A DNA stretch of 27,715 bases, taken from positions 1-27,715 of the forward strand of contig CAYMVL010000002.1 of assembly GCA_964394145.1 (NCBI GenBank), read 5' to 3'. Of this stretch, positions 16,166 through 23,297 are shown piece after piece (positions within the stretch are counted from its first letter, which is position 1; each line of letters begins with the position of its first letter). The translations under genes were made by a program, and so were the position numbers. The notes below the pieces were generated by a model. That model saw only the letters and a program-made list of their open reading frames with translations. It was not told where the DNA came from and did not search any database. This DNA comes from JAFGBN01 sp964394145 (lineage in GTDB: Bacteria > Chloroflexota > Dehalococcoidia > GIF9 > AB-539-J10).

Positions 16166-16207
16166 TCTTCTTCAGGTGCTCCACCCTCGTTGACAATCGG
16201 CGAGCCT

Positions 16208-17242
16208 ATGCTATATCTTAAGCAATGGGAGAAACCCTTGAAGCAGAGACTATTTCGTCACTGGGCCATAAGGCGCGTTGCAATTGCCCTCCTGCTGGCA
16301 ATGCTCCTGCTCCCTGCCACCGGCTCACCCGCACTAGCCATAAGCCCCGAGGACTATATCCAGATCAGCTACGGCGCCGTTGAGTTTAGCAGCACCGAAG
16401 TTCACGGCAACGAGACCTTCTACGCTACAATCTCCGGCGAGGCAGTCTGTATCCGCGACCTGCCCCTATCGATAAGCGAAGCCAGCATCTCCTCTCGCGT
16501 CATAGCGCGCCACCATACCGGTGCCGCCGGGGAGATACTGAATCCGGGCTATACCATAAGCCTCAAGCCTTTGCCCTGCCGGAAGGGCGACAGCATCCGC
16601 ATAAGCAAGGTCATAGCCCTCCAGTTCCCCGCTGAAAGCCAGTCAGGCGATTATGACGTGCTGGCAGAGCTCACCGAGGTCAAAGCCAGAGCAGGCATGT
16701 GGATTGATGTCACGCAGTACCTTCCCCCGTCCCAGATCATGGGCTCGGTGTCCTTTTTCGCCTCCCCCCCTCAGAATGCAGCAAGCACGCCATCTGCATC
16801 AGCCCGGCAGAAAATGCACATAGAGGATATCGACATGGAAGCCAGGTCACGCGGCTTCTGGCTCTTCCACTACTCCTATGCCAGCGGCACCGTGACCGTC
16901 CTGGATGCCGGTGGTACTCCCGTGCCGGGAGCCCTCGTATCATGCCACTGGACCGGTGCCACCTCTGGCAGCGATTCCGCCCTCACCGATTCGCTCGGCA
17001 GGGTAACCTTCGTGTCAGCAGAGTTACGCAGGCCAGCAGCGGGAACAACGTTTACCTTCGTAGTCGACGATGTCGCCAGGACCGGCTGGACATATAACCC
17101 GGACGCCAGCATCGAGACCAGCGACTCCGTCAGCCTCGACAGCAGTAGCCTGTCTGACCTCATTGCCACTATCTCTTCCCTGGGCAGGGAATTCATCCGC
17201 AGGGTTAAGTCCCTCCTATCACAGTCGATTTCAGCCGACTGA
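16208..17242 (+). CDS. Secreted protein with Ig-like C-terminal domain, unknown function
   Basis: From the ATG at 16208 the product is 344 residues; a TTG at 16190 would add six. I do not recognise the family. The N-terminus has a basic stretch followed by a hydrophobic core (VAIALLLAMLLLPATGSPALA), a clear signal peptide with cleavage likely after ALA, about residue 43. The middle is a beta-rich region without known motifs. From about residue 225 a segment (GTVTVLDAGGTPVPGALVSC, then ALTDSLGRVTFVSAEL) resembles an Ig-like or carboxypeptidase-regulatory beta-sandwich domain of surface proteins. There is no anchor at the C-terminus. It follows the flavoprotein by 42 nt and may be cotranscribed with it. 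Export is well supported, function is not. Confidence 0.75.
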   Translation: MLYLKQWEKPLKQRLFRHWAIRRVAIALLLAMLLLPATGSPALAISPEDYIQISYGAVEFSSTEVHGNETFYATISGEAVCIRDLPLSISEASISSRVIARHHTGAAGEILNPGYTISLKPLPCRKGDSIRISKVIALQFPAESQSGDYDVLAELTEVKARAGMWIDVTQYLPPSQIMGSVSFFASPPQNAASTPSASARQKMHIEDIDMEARSRGFWLFHYSYASGTVTVLDAGGTPVPGALVSCHWTGATSGSDSALTDSLGRVTFVSAELRRPAAGTTFTFVVDDVARTGWTYNPDASIETSDSVSLDSSSLSDLIATISSLGREFIRRVKSLLSQSISAD

Positions 17243-17475
17243 AAAACAATACATCGAAGCGCCCGACCACACTAAAATCCCCGCAGACGCACAGGCAGGC
17301 CTTTTTCAGGGTATTCGGCCACCTTTTTGACTAATTCCACAGCAGGCAATAACAGCACGCATTTTCGCGCCTTAACAGCGCGTCATAGAGGCCGACCACA
17401 TGCCGCGTCCTTACCCTTCCGTCTGCCCCGGAAAGCTCACGCAAAGCCATGGCCGGCCCATCAACTGCCATAAAA

Positions 17476-17505
17476 GAAAGGGGCGGCTCGTAAGCCGCCC
17501 CTTTC
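17476..17505 (-). terminator. Rho-independent terminator of the 1089-residue surface-protein gene
   Basis: A perfect 13-bp stem (17476-17488 with 17493-17505) with a CGTA loop lies 17 nt past the stop of the minus-strand gene. Reading on the minus strand, the stem is followed by a T-rich run (TTTCTTTTAT), the pattern of an intrinsic terminator. It could also stop the convergent plus-strand transcript from 16208, but the T-tract suits the minus strand. The rest of the 279-nt gap (17243-17521) holds no gene that I can see. Confidence 0.85.
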
Positions 17506-17521
17506 GAGAAGTCAGGTTATA

Positions 17522-20500
17522 CTAAACCCTGCGAGTTCTGAAGATGAGCACTATAACCACAATCACCAGAACAGCGCCGATGCCGATAACCACCCAGACC
17601 CATGTAGGAGTAGTGGGAGTAACAGGTTCCGCAGGTGGGTATTCATGCACCACAACCGGAGGCTCTGGTTCCACCGGCTCCGCCGCAGTGGTAAAGGTAG
17701 CCACAGGAGTCTTGCTCAGCACGTTGGCACCCTTCTTGGCAGTTACCTGCCAGAAGTAGCTGGTGCTGTAGTCCAGAGTCCCGTCGTAGGTTAAGGCTGT
17801 CGTCTTCAGTCCCGTCTTGCTCACGACGGGGCTGCTCAAATCGGCATTCTCCGATAGCACGAAGTCATAGCCGGTAGCCTCAGCCACCGCTGTCCAGCTG
17901 AAACCGGGCTTGCTTACGCCGACATTGCTGGCGCCGTTCTCAGGGCCACCAACACTGGCCGCACCGCCGGGTCCAGCCTCCACGGTAAACTCCCAGGTAT
18001 CAGACCAGAAGCTGTGAATTTCTTCACCGGTCTCTGCGTCCGCAGACCTGACATGCCAGTAGTATGTCTCGTTGCAGTCAAGCGCGCCCTCCGGAATTAC
18101 ATCTGCCGGGTGAGCGCCTGATGGCGGCTCATAGTCGAAGTCGCTCTCCACTACCTCGGTGAACTTGTCATCCATCGATATCTGCCAGTCGTAAGAACAG
18201 GCATTGCACTGTCGATCCCACTTGAGCACGATTTCCTCGTTGTCGCAAACGCAGGGGTCGGAAGGAATCGTGCTGCCGTCACTCGGTCCGGTCAGCTCGG
18301 GAGCAGCCTTGGCAAAGCAGTCCTCGTAGCCCCACAGAGAGCCATCAGAACCGTCAGCCATCACATAGTCATCGTTGTCGATGGCGAACAGGTTCGTGTT
18401 GCTCGTCGACTCGAGACAGCCGCACTTCTTCAGGCTGACGGGCTCAAGGTTGAAGTCTTCAGCAGGTCCGTCGCCCAGTCCGGCATGCAGGTAGTCCCAG
18501 GACTCCCCACCACAGCAGGCAGTCTCGGCCGGGGTCAGATTTCGCGCCACGCCGCTGAAAACGTCACCGTCATCCTCGATGCCAACGGCCGAAGCGTAGA
18601 GCACACCACCGTGTGTGGCATCGGTCATGGGATTGCCATCGGCGTAATCCATCACTATTCCAAAGTAGTCATACGGCTTAGCGCCAAGGTTTCTCCATTC
18701 GCTGCTGTCGCCGATGACCCAGCGCCAGATACCACTATCGCTGCCGTCAGCCACGGCGACGTAAATGGTGTCGTTGCTCTCGAAGTAGCTGTCGAACGCA
18801 ACGTGCACATCCCCACTAAGGGCTTTGTCCAAATCGGTGAAGCTGCTGGCGCCGTCGTCGGAATAGCCCACCTTGCTGTTGGTACCACCGACCAGCACAT
18901 GGTCACCAAGTACCGCGATGCTGTGACCGGTAGCAACTGTGCTGTCCACACCTTTACTCCAGTCGTGAGTGCCGCCAATATATTTGGAGACATCTCCACC
19001 CTTATCCACCACGTACACGGTGTCCTCATCAGCCAGGGCGAAGTCCTGGATGTCCAGGTTAGACTTGCGGGAGTTCCAGCCGCAAATTCCCTTGCCGCTG
19101 GCCCAGAACAGGTTCTCCGTATCCTGGTCACCCCAGTAGACCACATCACCGTCGTCATGTTCCGGCGCCAGACGGAGAAGACCCATCTCGTCGTCGCCCT
19201 CAAGCGCCTTATGATAGACCCTCTGCCAAACGCCGTCATAGTGGTCGGCGTTGTCGTCCATCATCCAGACGCTGTCACACCGCATCTTTTTTTGCTTTTG
19301 TTCCTTGTTCTTCGTGGACAGGTAATCCACGCTGCAGTCAGGTGAGCTGGCAAAATCGGACAGGCTCTCTATAATGGTATCTATCAGGCCTATCTGGTTC
19401 CAGCAGTTCCCCTTGTCCAGACTCACGGAGAAGGCGCTCTCACGGGCCATCCCCTCGTCCTGAGTGGTTGCATAAGCTTTCATGCCATCGGGCGTGAAAG
19501 CCACTATGGCGTAAGACTGTCCCGAAGGCGCCTTTCTCGAACTATGCCAGTCAGGACAGCAAACATCGAAGTTGTCGCTGCGCCAGACCCTAACGCCCGT
19601 GCAGCAATCGAAAGCACTGGTAGGCGGCCAGCTAGGCGCGGCATTTCCCGCACCGGTCACCATCTCACCCAGCATGGCATCGCCTTCATCGATAGTGCCA
19701 TAGTAAGCCATGCTCGCCAGCCAGGGGTTGCCTCCAGGCCCGAATGGAGCGCTCAGGTTCGTATTGTTTATAATGAACACGTAACCGCCATCCGTCGCCA
19801 CATCATCCGTGTTCATATATACGTAGACAACGCGCATCGCGCCGTCATAGCCATTGTAATCCGAAGGAAGCGCTATGCCGGTCACACCCGGAAAGATATC
19901 CACCGGATTAATGGCCGCAGTCCCTACCTTGAACTGCACCTTCGGAGCGCGTTCCACCACTCCACCCCAACCCATGTGCGTCCCCCACATACCTGACTGT
20001 AGCCAGGAACCGCTTCCATCGGTGCTGATAGCCAGCACCGTCCTGTCGGCGGACCAACTGGGAGAGAAAGCCACAGAGGTAACTGCGGTAGACGTTTCCC
20101 ATCCCGGATATCCTGACCCGCTTGCGTCGCTCCATGAACCACCCCAGAAAGTCCCCGCCTGATAGCGGCAGACTTTACCATCGTCGCTCCCCAGAGCCAG
20201 GTTGTAAATCCCGTCTACCTTACGGGATACATCCATAGATAGAATTTTGGCTGTAGCTCCTGTAGGCAGGCTCCCCGTGTAGTAGAAGCTGCTGCCACCG
20301 TCGTTAGAACCGACTACCGCCGGCAGCCCGCTGCTTTCAAGGGTCCCGGCAACAGCCAGGAAGTCAGCGTCATCAGGGGCCAGGGCCACCTGCGTAAGCA
20401 CCTCAAAGTCGTTGTCACCGGGAAGTCCATTCTTAACGTTATCATCCGACAGCTTGGCGCTGATGTCCTTCCAGCTCGCCCCGCCATCGGCGGACTTCCA

Positions 20501-20791
20501 TAACGCAGGTACCATCTCGCCGGACTCGATGACCTCATCGCCATCGTCATCCCATTTCGTGCCAATCACATACACGGTGTCCCCATCAGGACCCACAGCG
20601 AAGTCATAGAGATTGGAGCCAGGGAGCAGTGTCTTGTTCACTTCGCTCGGCGTGGTCACCTTGGTCCACTTGCTAACTCCCGGGTCGGCACTCGTTTGTG
20701 CCACCAGCCCGAAGAGCCCCAGGCTGAGAACCAGCGCCAGAGCAATGACAATATATATCGCCCTGCTCGGCAAACTCATTGTTTTACTCAT
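17522..20791 (-). CDS. Large exported beta-propeller/fibronectin-type surface protein with C-terminal membrane anchor
   Basis: The 1089-residue protein begins with a signal peptide (AIYIVIALALVLSLGLFGLVA, about residues 11-31). Residues 40-830 hold repeated Asp-box-like blades (SADGGASW at 100-107, SNDGGSSF at 162, STDGSGSW at 256, SLDKGNCW at 457, SDDGASSF at 644), the sialidase/BNR-type beta-propeller signature. Two fibronectin-III-like domains follow (about 830-937 and 943-1037), then a Pro/Glu linker and one membrane span (about 1063-1084) ending RTRRV, so it should be tethered outside the membrane. About two dozen cysteines are present, unusual for a propeller and suggesting disulfides. 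AAGGAG at 20798-20803 (minus strand) fixes the start. It may be an S-layer or envelope protein; no catalytic residues are evident. A long shared leader precedes it. Confidence 0.82.
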   Translation of the reverse strand: MSKTMSLPSRAIYIVIALALVLSLGLFGLVAQTSADPGVSKWTKVTTPSEVNKTLLPGSNLYDFAVGPDGDTVYVIGTKWDDDGDEVIESGEMVPALWKSADGGASWKDISAKLSDDNVKNGLPGDNDFEVLTQVALAPDDADFLAVAGTLESSGLPAVVGSNDGGSSFYYTGSLPTGATAKILSMDVSRKVDGIYNLALGSDDGKVCRYQAGTFWGGSWSDASGSGYPGWETSTAVTSVAFSPSWSADRTVLAISTDGSGSWLQSGMWGTHMGWGGVVERAPKVQFKVGTAAINPVDIFPGVTGIALPSDYNGYDGAMRVVYVYMNTDDVATDGGYVFIINNTNLSAPFGPGGNPWLASMAYYGTIDEGDAMLGEMVTGAGNAAPSWPPTSAFDCCTGVRVWRSDNFDVCCPDWHSSRKAPSGQSYAIVAFTPDGMKAYATTQDEGMARESAFSVSLDKGNCWNQIGLIDTIIESLSDFASSPDCSVDYLSTKNKEQKQKKMRCDSVWMMDDNADHYDGVWQRVYHKALEGDDEMGLLRLAPEHDDGDVVYWGDQDTENLFWASGKGICGWNSRKSNLDIQDFALADEDTVYVVDKGGDVSKYIGGTHDWSKGVDSTVATGHSIAVLGDHVLVGGTNSKVGYSDDGASSFTDLDKALSGDVHVAFDSYFESNDTIYVAVADGSDSGIWRWVIGDSSEWRNLGAKPYDYFGIVMDYADGNPMTDATHGGVLYASAVGIEDDGDVFSGVARNLTPAETACCGGESWDYLHAGLGDGPAEDFNLEPVSLKKCGCLESTSNTNLFAIDNDDYVMADGSDGSLWGYEDCFAKAAPELTGPSDGSTIPSDPCVCDNEEIVLKWDRQCNACSYDWQISMDDKFTEVVESDFDYEPPSGAHPADVIPEGALDCNETYYWHVRSADAETGEEIHSFWSDTWEFTVEAGPGGAASVGGPENGASNVGVSKPGFSWTAVAEATGYDFVLSENADLSSPVVSKTGLKTTALTYDGTLDYSTSYFWQVTAKKGANVLSKTPVATFTTAAEPVEPEPPVVVHEYPPAEPVTPTTPTWVWVVIGIGAVLVIVVIVLIFRTRRV

Positions 20792-21091
20792 ATTTTTCTC
20801 CTTTTTAGAATTTCACTCTAAACCTTAACCCGAGGTCGACCTCCCCAGCATTCAGGTTCATAAAGTCTATTTCTTCTTAACTTCAGTATTCTTTGCCCGC
20901 TCCTTTGCAGGCTACCCGTTCTGCCGGCACGAGATTTCCATCTCATACCACCATTTCCTGCCCCGGGCCAGGGCCCTAGCACCCCCTCGGATACTGTCAC
21001 TCCTGCGCTCCCCGGTCCATCCGCTCCTTCCGGAGCTCCACCCGCGCGCAGCGACCTCCTCCTCGGGACTTCGCCATAGGCATCACCTCCT
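20792..21091 (-). promoter_or_regulatory. Long leader of the 1089-residue gene, homologous to the leader at 22370
   Basis: This untranslated stretch shares four blocks, in the same order, with the leader of the 393-residue gene. On the plus strand they are GTCGACCTCCCCAG (20835-20848), CAGGCTACCC (20908-20917), CCCCGGGCC (20961-20969) and a 30-nt block at 21062-21091 with 25 of 30 matches. On the RNA these include CCGGGG-type hairpin arms and GGGUAGCCUG. I infer a structured cis-regulatory RNA; I cannot assign it to a riboswitch class. The remaining gap to 21187 holds a hairpin repeat and no gene. Confidence 0.55.
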
Positions 21092-21131
21092 GTACCTCGC
21101 CAGATAAAGGGGCGGGCGGGCGAGGCCACCC
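21091..21131. repeat. Single copy of the AATAAAGGG hairpin repeat
   Basis: This stretch contains CCTCGCC and GGCGAGG arms around a GATAAAGGG core, and the GGCCACC that follows. It resembles two tandem units at 27532-27615 (core CCAAATAAAGGG, then GAGGAGGG and CACC). The arms differ but still pair here. It lies between the 393- and 1089-residue genes, just upstream of the shared leader. Confidence 0.45.
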
Positions 21132-21187
21132 TTAGTTCAATCCCTTTACCCTCAAATATATCGCAGGTCATTTATCTCAACCTTATC

Positions 21188-22369
21188 TCAGTCTGTCCAC
21201 CAGTCCAACCACCCTGTGAACCCCCCGAGCCCTTCTGCTCCGACCTCGGTGAACTGCTTTTCACCTTTCTCTATGCAGACAGGGTTCTCACCAAAGTAGT
21301 TCCAGGGGTACTCAACAAGAGTAACCACCAGGATATCTTCTTTACCGCTGTTGCTCGCCTGCACCTGCGTCAGTCCCCTGACCTGGCCTTCCATGTCGTC
21401 TTCGGTCATGGTAACTATGCGCGTGTTGTTGTCATCGAAGGGCACATTGAATGCGGGGATTCCTTTAGCTGCGAAGCTCAAGGCAGTCTCGGCTTGGTCA
21501 ATAGCCGGATCGGCGTCAGCATCCTCAATGCCCTGCGTCATGCCCGTGAATGAGGTGAAGTCCGCCGGGTCAGACTCGTATACTGCCTGAATCCTGTCAA
21601 ACGGGTTATCATCGTCAGGCCAGTCGGCATAGTTGCCGCAGCCACAGGGCGTGGTGCCCCCGGACGGGCAGGGTCCCAGGTCTGCCATGATTTCGTCGAT
21701 AAGCGCCTCATTGTAGCCGTCCTTATCGTCCGTAATCAACCACCAGTGGACTACCGCATGCCCCGCCTCGTCCACAAAGGTGCCAGGATAAGGCTCCTGA
21801 TAGAAGCGGGCGTAAACATAATCGCTGAATTCCGGGTTGTCCCCGACAGGGTTTTCCACATCTGTTTGCGCGTCCTCGATATCTACGTCAGCGCCGTCCG
21901 TATTCTTTTCATCGGAGCTGATATCAAGGTCCAGGATAGTGTGGTCAATCCAGCCCCACTTCTTCTCTCCCGGGGTAGCAGTGATGTTGGTAGTAACATT
22001 CATAGCCTCAACTGTGGCGTCGCCCGGCTCCAGCGAACGGATAACGATGAAATTGAAGCCGTTACCGCCATCAATTATATCCACCACACCGTCCCCCAGT
22101 TTCTGGGTCACGGTCCAGTTGAAGGCACCCTCTTCTTCCTCGTGATTCGAAGAATTGTAGACCGTGAATTTCTGCGGGGAGCCTTTCACGTCCTTGGCGA
22201 TATCCGGATATATGTAGGAATAGTTTCCGGACGCCTGATCAAACGCCACGGGGTCGTCTGCCACAGGCTCATCAGCCACAATCACCGCTGGCGCCAGCAT
22301 CAGCCCCAGGGTCATAGCCAGGGCCACAACTGCGTACAATGCCCTGGTATACCATTTACTTTTACTCAT
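21188..22369 (-). CDS. Acidic secreted protein of unknown function
   Basis: The 393-residue product has a signal peptide (ALYAVVALAMTLGLMLAPAVI, about residues 10-30) and a mature region rich in Asp and Glu with many Trp and Tyr. I do not recognise a family. A mid-region segment with clustered cysteines (PCPSGGTTPCGCG) may form disulfides. There is no C-terminal membrane span or anchor motif. AGGAGG at 22375-22380 (minus strand) lies 5 nt before the ATG. Its long leader shares blocks with that of the downstream 1089-residue gene, 396 nt away, so the two are probably regulated alike and may form a surface layer together; this is inference. Confidence 0.8.
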   Translation of the reverse strand: MSKSKWYTRALYAVVALAMTLGLMLAPAVIVADEPVADDPVAFDQASGNYSYIYPDIAKDVKGSPQKFTVYNSSNHEEEEGAFNWTVTQKLGDGVVDIIDGGNGFNFIVIRSLEPGDATVEAMNVTTNITATPGEKKWGWIDHTILDLDISSDEKNTDGADVDIEDAQTDVENPVGDNPEFSDYVYARFYQEPYPGTFVDEAGHAVVHWWLITDDKDGYNEALIDEIMADLGPCPSGGTTPCGCGNYADWPDDDNPFDRIQAVYESDPADFTSFTGMTQGIEDADADPAIDQAETALSFAAKGIPAFNVPFDDNNTRIVTMTEDDMEGQVRGLTQVQASNSGKEDILVVTLVEYPWNYFGENPVCIEKGEKQFTEVGAEGLGGFTGWLDWWTD

Positions 22370-22665
22370 TTATTCCTCCTTATGTTTTACCTTTCAGCCA
22401 CCGGCATTAAATACATAATTTTCCAATTACCGGCGGCTAATCTCTTTCCTCTCGCCCGGAGTCGACCTCTCCAGGTCTGAGTTCCATACAATTAATTGAC
22501 TTGTCATCTTCTTTTTTTCAGCGAACCAGTTTAGAGCCCTGTTCGCTTCAGGCTACCCTCTTGATCGCGCCACGCCCCGGGCCGGGGCTTCCCTCATTCC
22601 CCTCAGGTCGCCACCCCTCACGGCAATGACCACCCCTCGGGAATTCTCCATTCGCATCACCCCCT
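22370..22665 (-). promoter_or_regulatory. Long leader of the 393-residue gene, homologous to the leader at 20792
   Basis: Carries the same four blocks as the other leader: GTCGACCTCTCCAG (22461-22474, 13 of 14 matching), CAGGCTACCC (22549-22558), a near-palindrome GCCCCG-GGC-CGGGGC (22574-22588) and a 30-nt block at 22636-22665. Spacing between blocks differs from the other copy while order is kept, as expected for a diverged structured RNA. There is no credible gene in the stretch. Confidence 0.55.
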
Positions 22666-22754
22666 TTCCTTCATATTCATTACAAAAAAAGTATCAGGCA
22701 TACGTACCCCCTCTCTCAAGGAAGGCACAGCCGTCCCCTTCTTATGTTGATACC

Positions 22755-22784
22755 AGCTTACACCCTCGAGCCTATCTCTGTCAA
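22755..22784 (-). promoter_or_regulatory. Candidate promoter for the 393-residue gene leader
   Basis: On the minus strand a perfect TTGACA (22784-22779) is followed after 18 nt by TAAGCT (22760-22755), which matches the -10 consensus in only three positions. The start would give a leader of about 380 nt. Weak. The rest of 22666-22864 shows nothing else I can support. Confidence 0.3.
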
Positions 22785-22864
22785 TACCTTTTATAACTAT
22801 GTAGGGGGAAATTTGCTATTTGCGACAAAATCGCCTTGCCGTATTAGAACAGACGTGCTAGATT

Positions 22865-23152
22865 ATGACCGTGAATGAAATGGAAGACGCGCTGAAAGAC
22901 CTGCTGCCCGAGGAGTTCCCCCTGGAAAATGACGGCTGCGAGCTCTGGCCCCACTGCCTCACCTGTCCCTTCCCCTACTGCATCAAGGAGGAGCCCTGGG
23001 GCAAGGAGAAATGGCTCAAGGCCGGCAGGGCGCGCCGCATGCAGGAGTTGCACCGCGAAGGCAAGAGCACCGGGGACATCGCCCGCATATTCGGGGTCAG
23101 CGCCAGGACCGTGCAGCGGGCGCTGAAGCTGGTGGAGGAGGGCAAAGAATGA
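22865..23152 (+). CDS. Small Cys-rich helix-turn-helix protein at the head of the phage module
   Basis: The 95-residue protein has four cysteines (C25, C31, C34, C39: CELWPHCLTCPFPYC) that could bind a metal, then a basic stretch and a helix-turn-helix (about residues 63-90, GKSTGDIARIFGVSARTVQR) of the resolvase or Trp-repressor-like type. It probably binds DNA. At this position, before a portal gene, a small terminase subunit or a module regulator is possible; the sequence does not decide. There is no convincing Shine-Dalgarno before the ATG at 22865. It is divergent from the 393-residue gene. It ends 145 nt before the portal gene, with a repeat array between. Confidence 0.7.
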   Translation: MTVNEMEDALKDLLPEEFPLENDGCELWPHCLTCPFPYCIKEEPWGKEKWLKAGRARRMQELHREGKSTGDIARIFGVSARTVQRALKLVEEGKE

Positions 23153-23159
23153 TATTCGA

Positions 23160-23266
23160 TGAGATATTGCATGAGATTGCCACGCCTTCGGCTTGCAATG
23201 ACACCGGCCTGTCATTGCCAGGCGCGCCCCTTCTGTCATTGCGAGGAGCGCAGCGACGAAGCAATC
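23160..23266 (+). repeat. Palindromic repeat array 1 (between HTH protein and portal)
   Basis: Contains a type-B unit in reverse (GATTGCCACGCCTTCGGC onward, about 23175-23202) and one type-A unit at 23235-23266 (GTCATTGCGAG, then CGAAGCAATC). Between them lies TGTCATTGCCAGGCGCGCCC, also present in array 3. It fills most of the gap between 23152 and 23298. Confidence 0.8.
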
Positions 23267-23297
23267 CCGCCCCCACTGACAACAGGAGGCACAACAG

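Noticed and set aside
18485..19345. Plus-strand ORF of 286 codons
   Set aside because: Antisense to the 1089-residue gene, no ribosome site or known motif; a composition effect.
20818..21171. Minus-strand ORF of 117 codons in the leader
   Set aside because: Gly/Arg-rich with no family likeness; it covers the conserved leader and would not be conserved in the other copy.
21746..22480. Plus-strand ORF of 244 codons
   Set aside because: Antisense to the signal-peptide protein at 21188-22369, which has a strong ribosome site.
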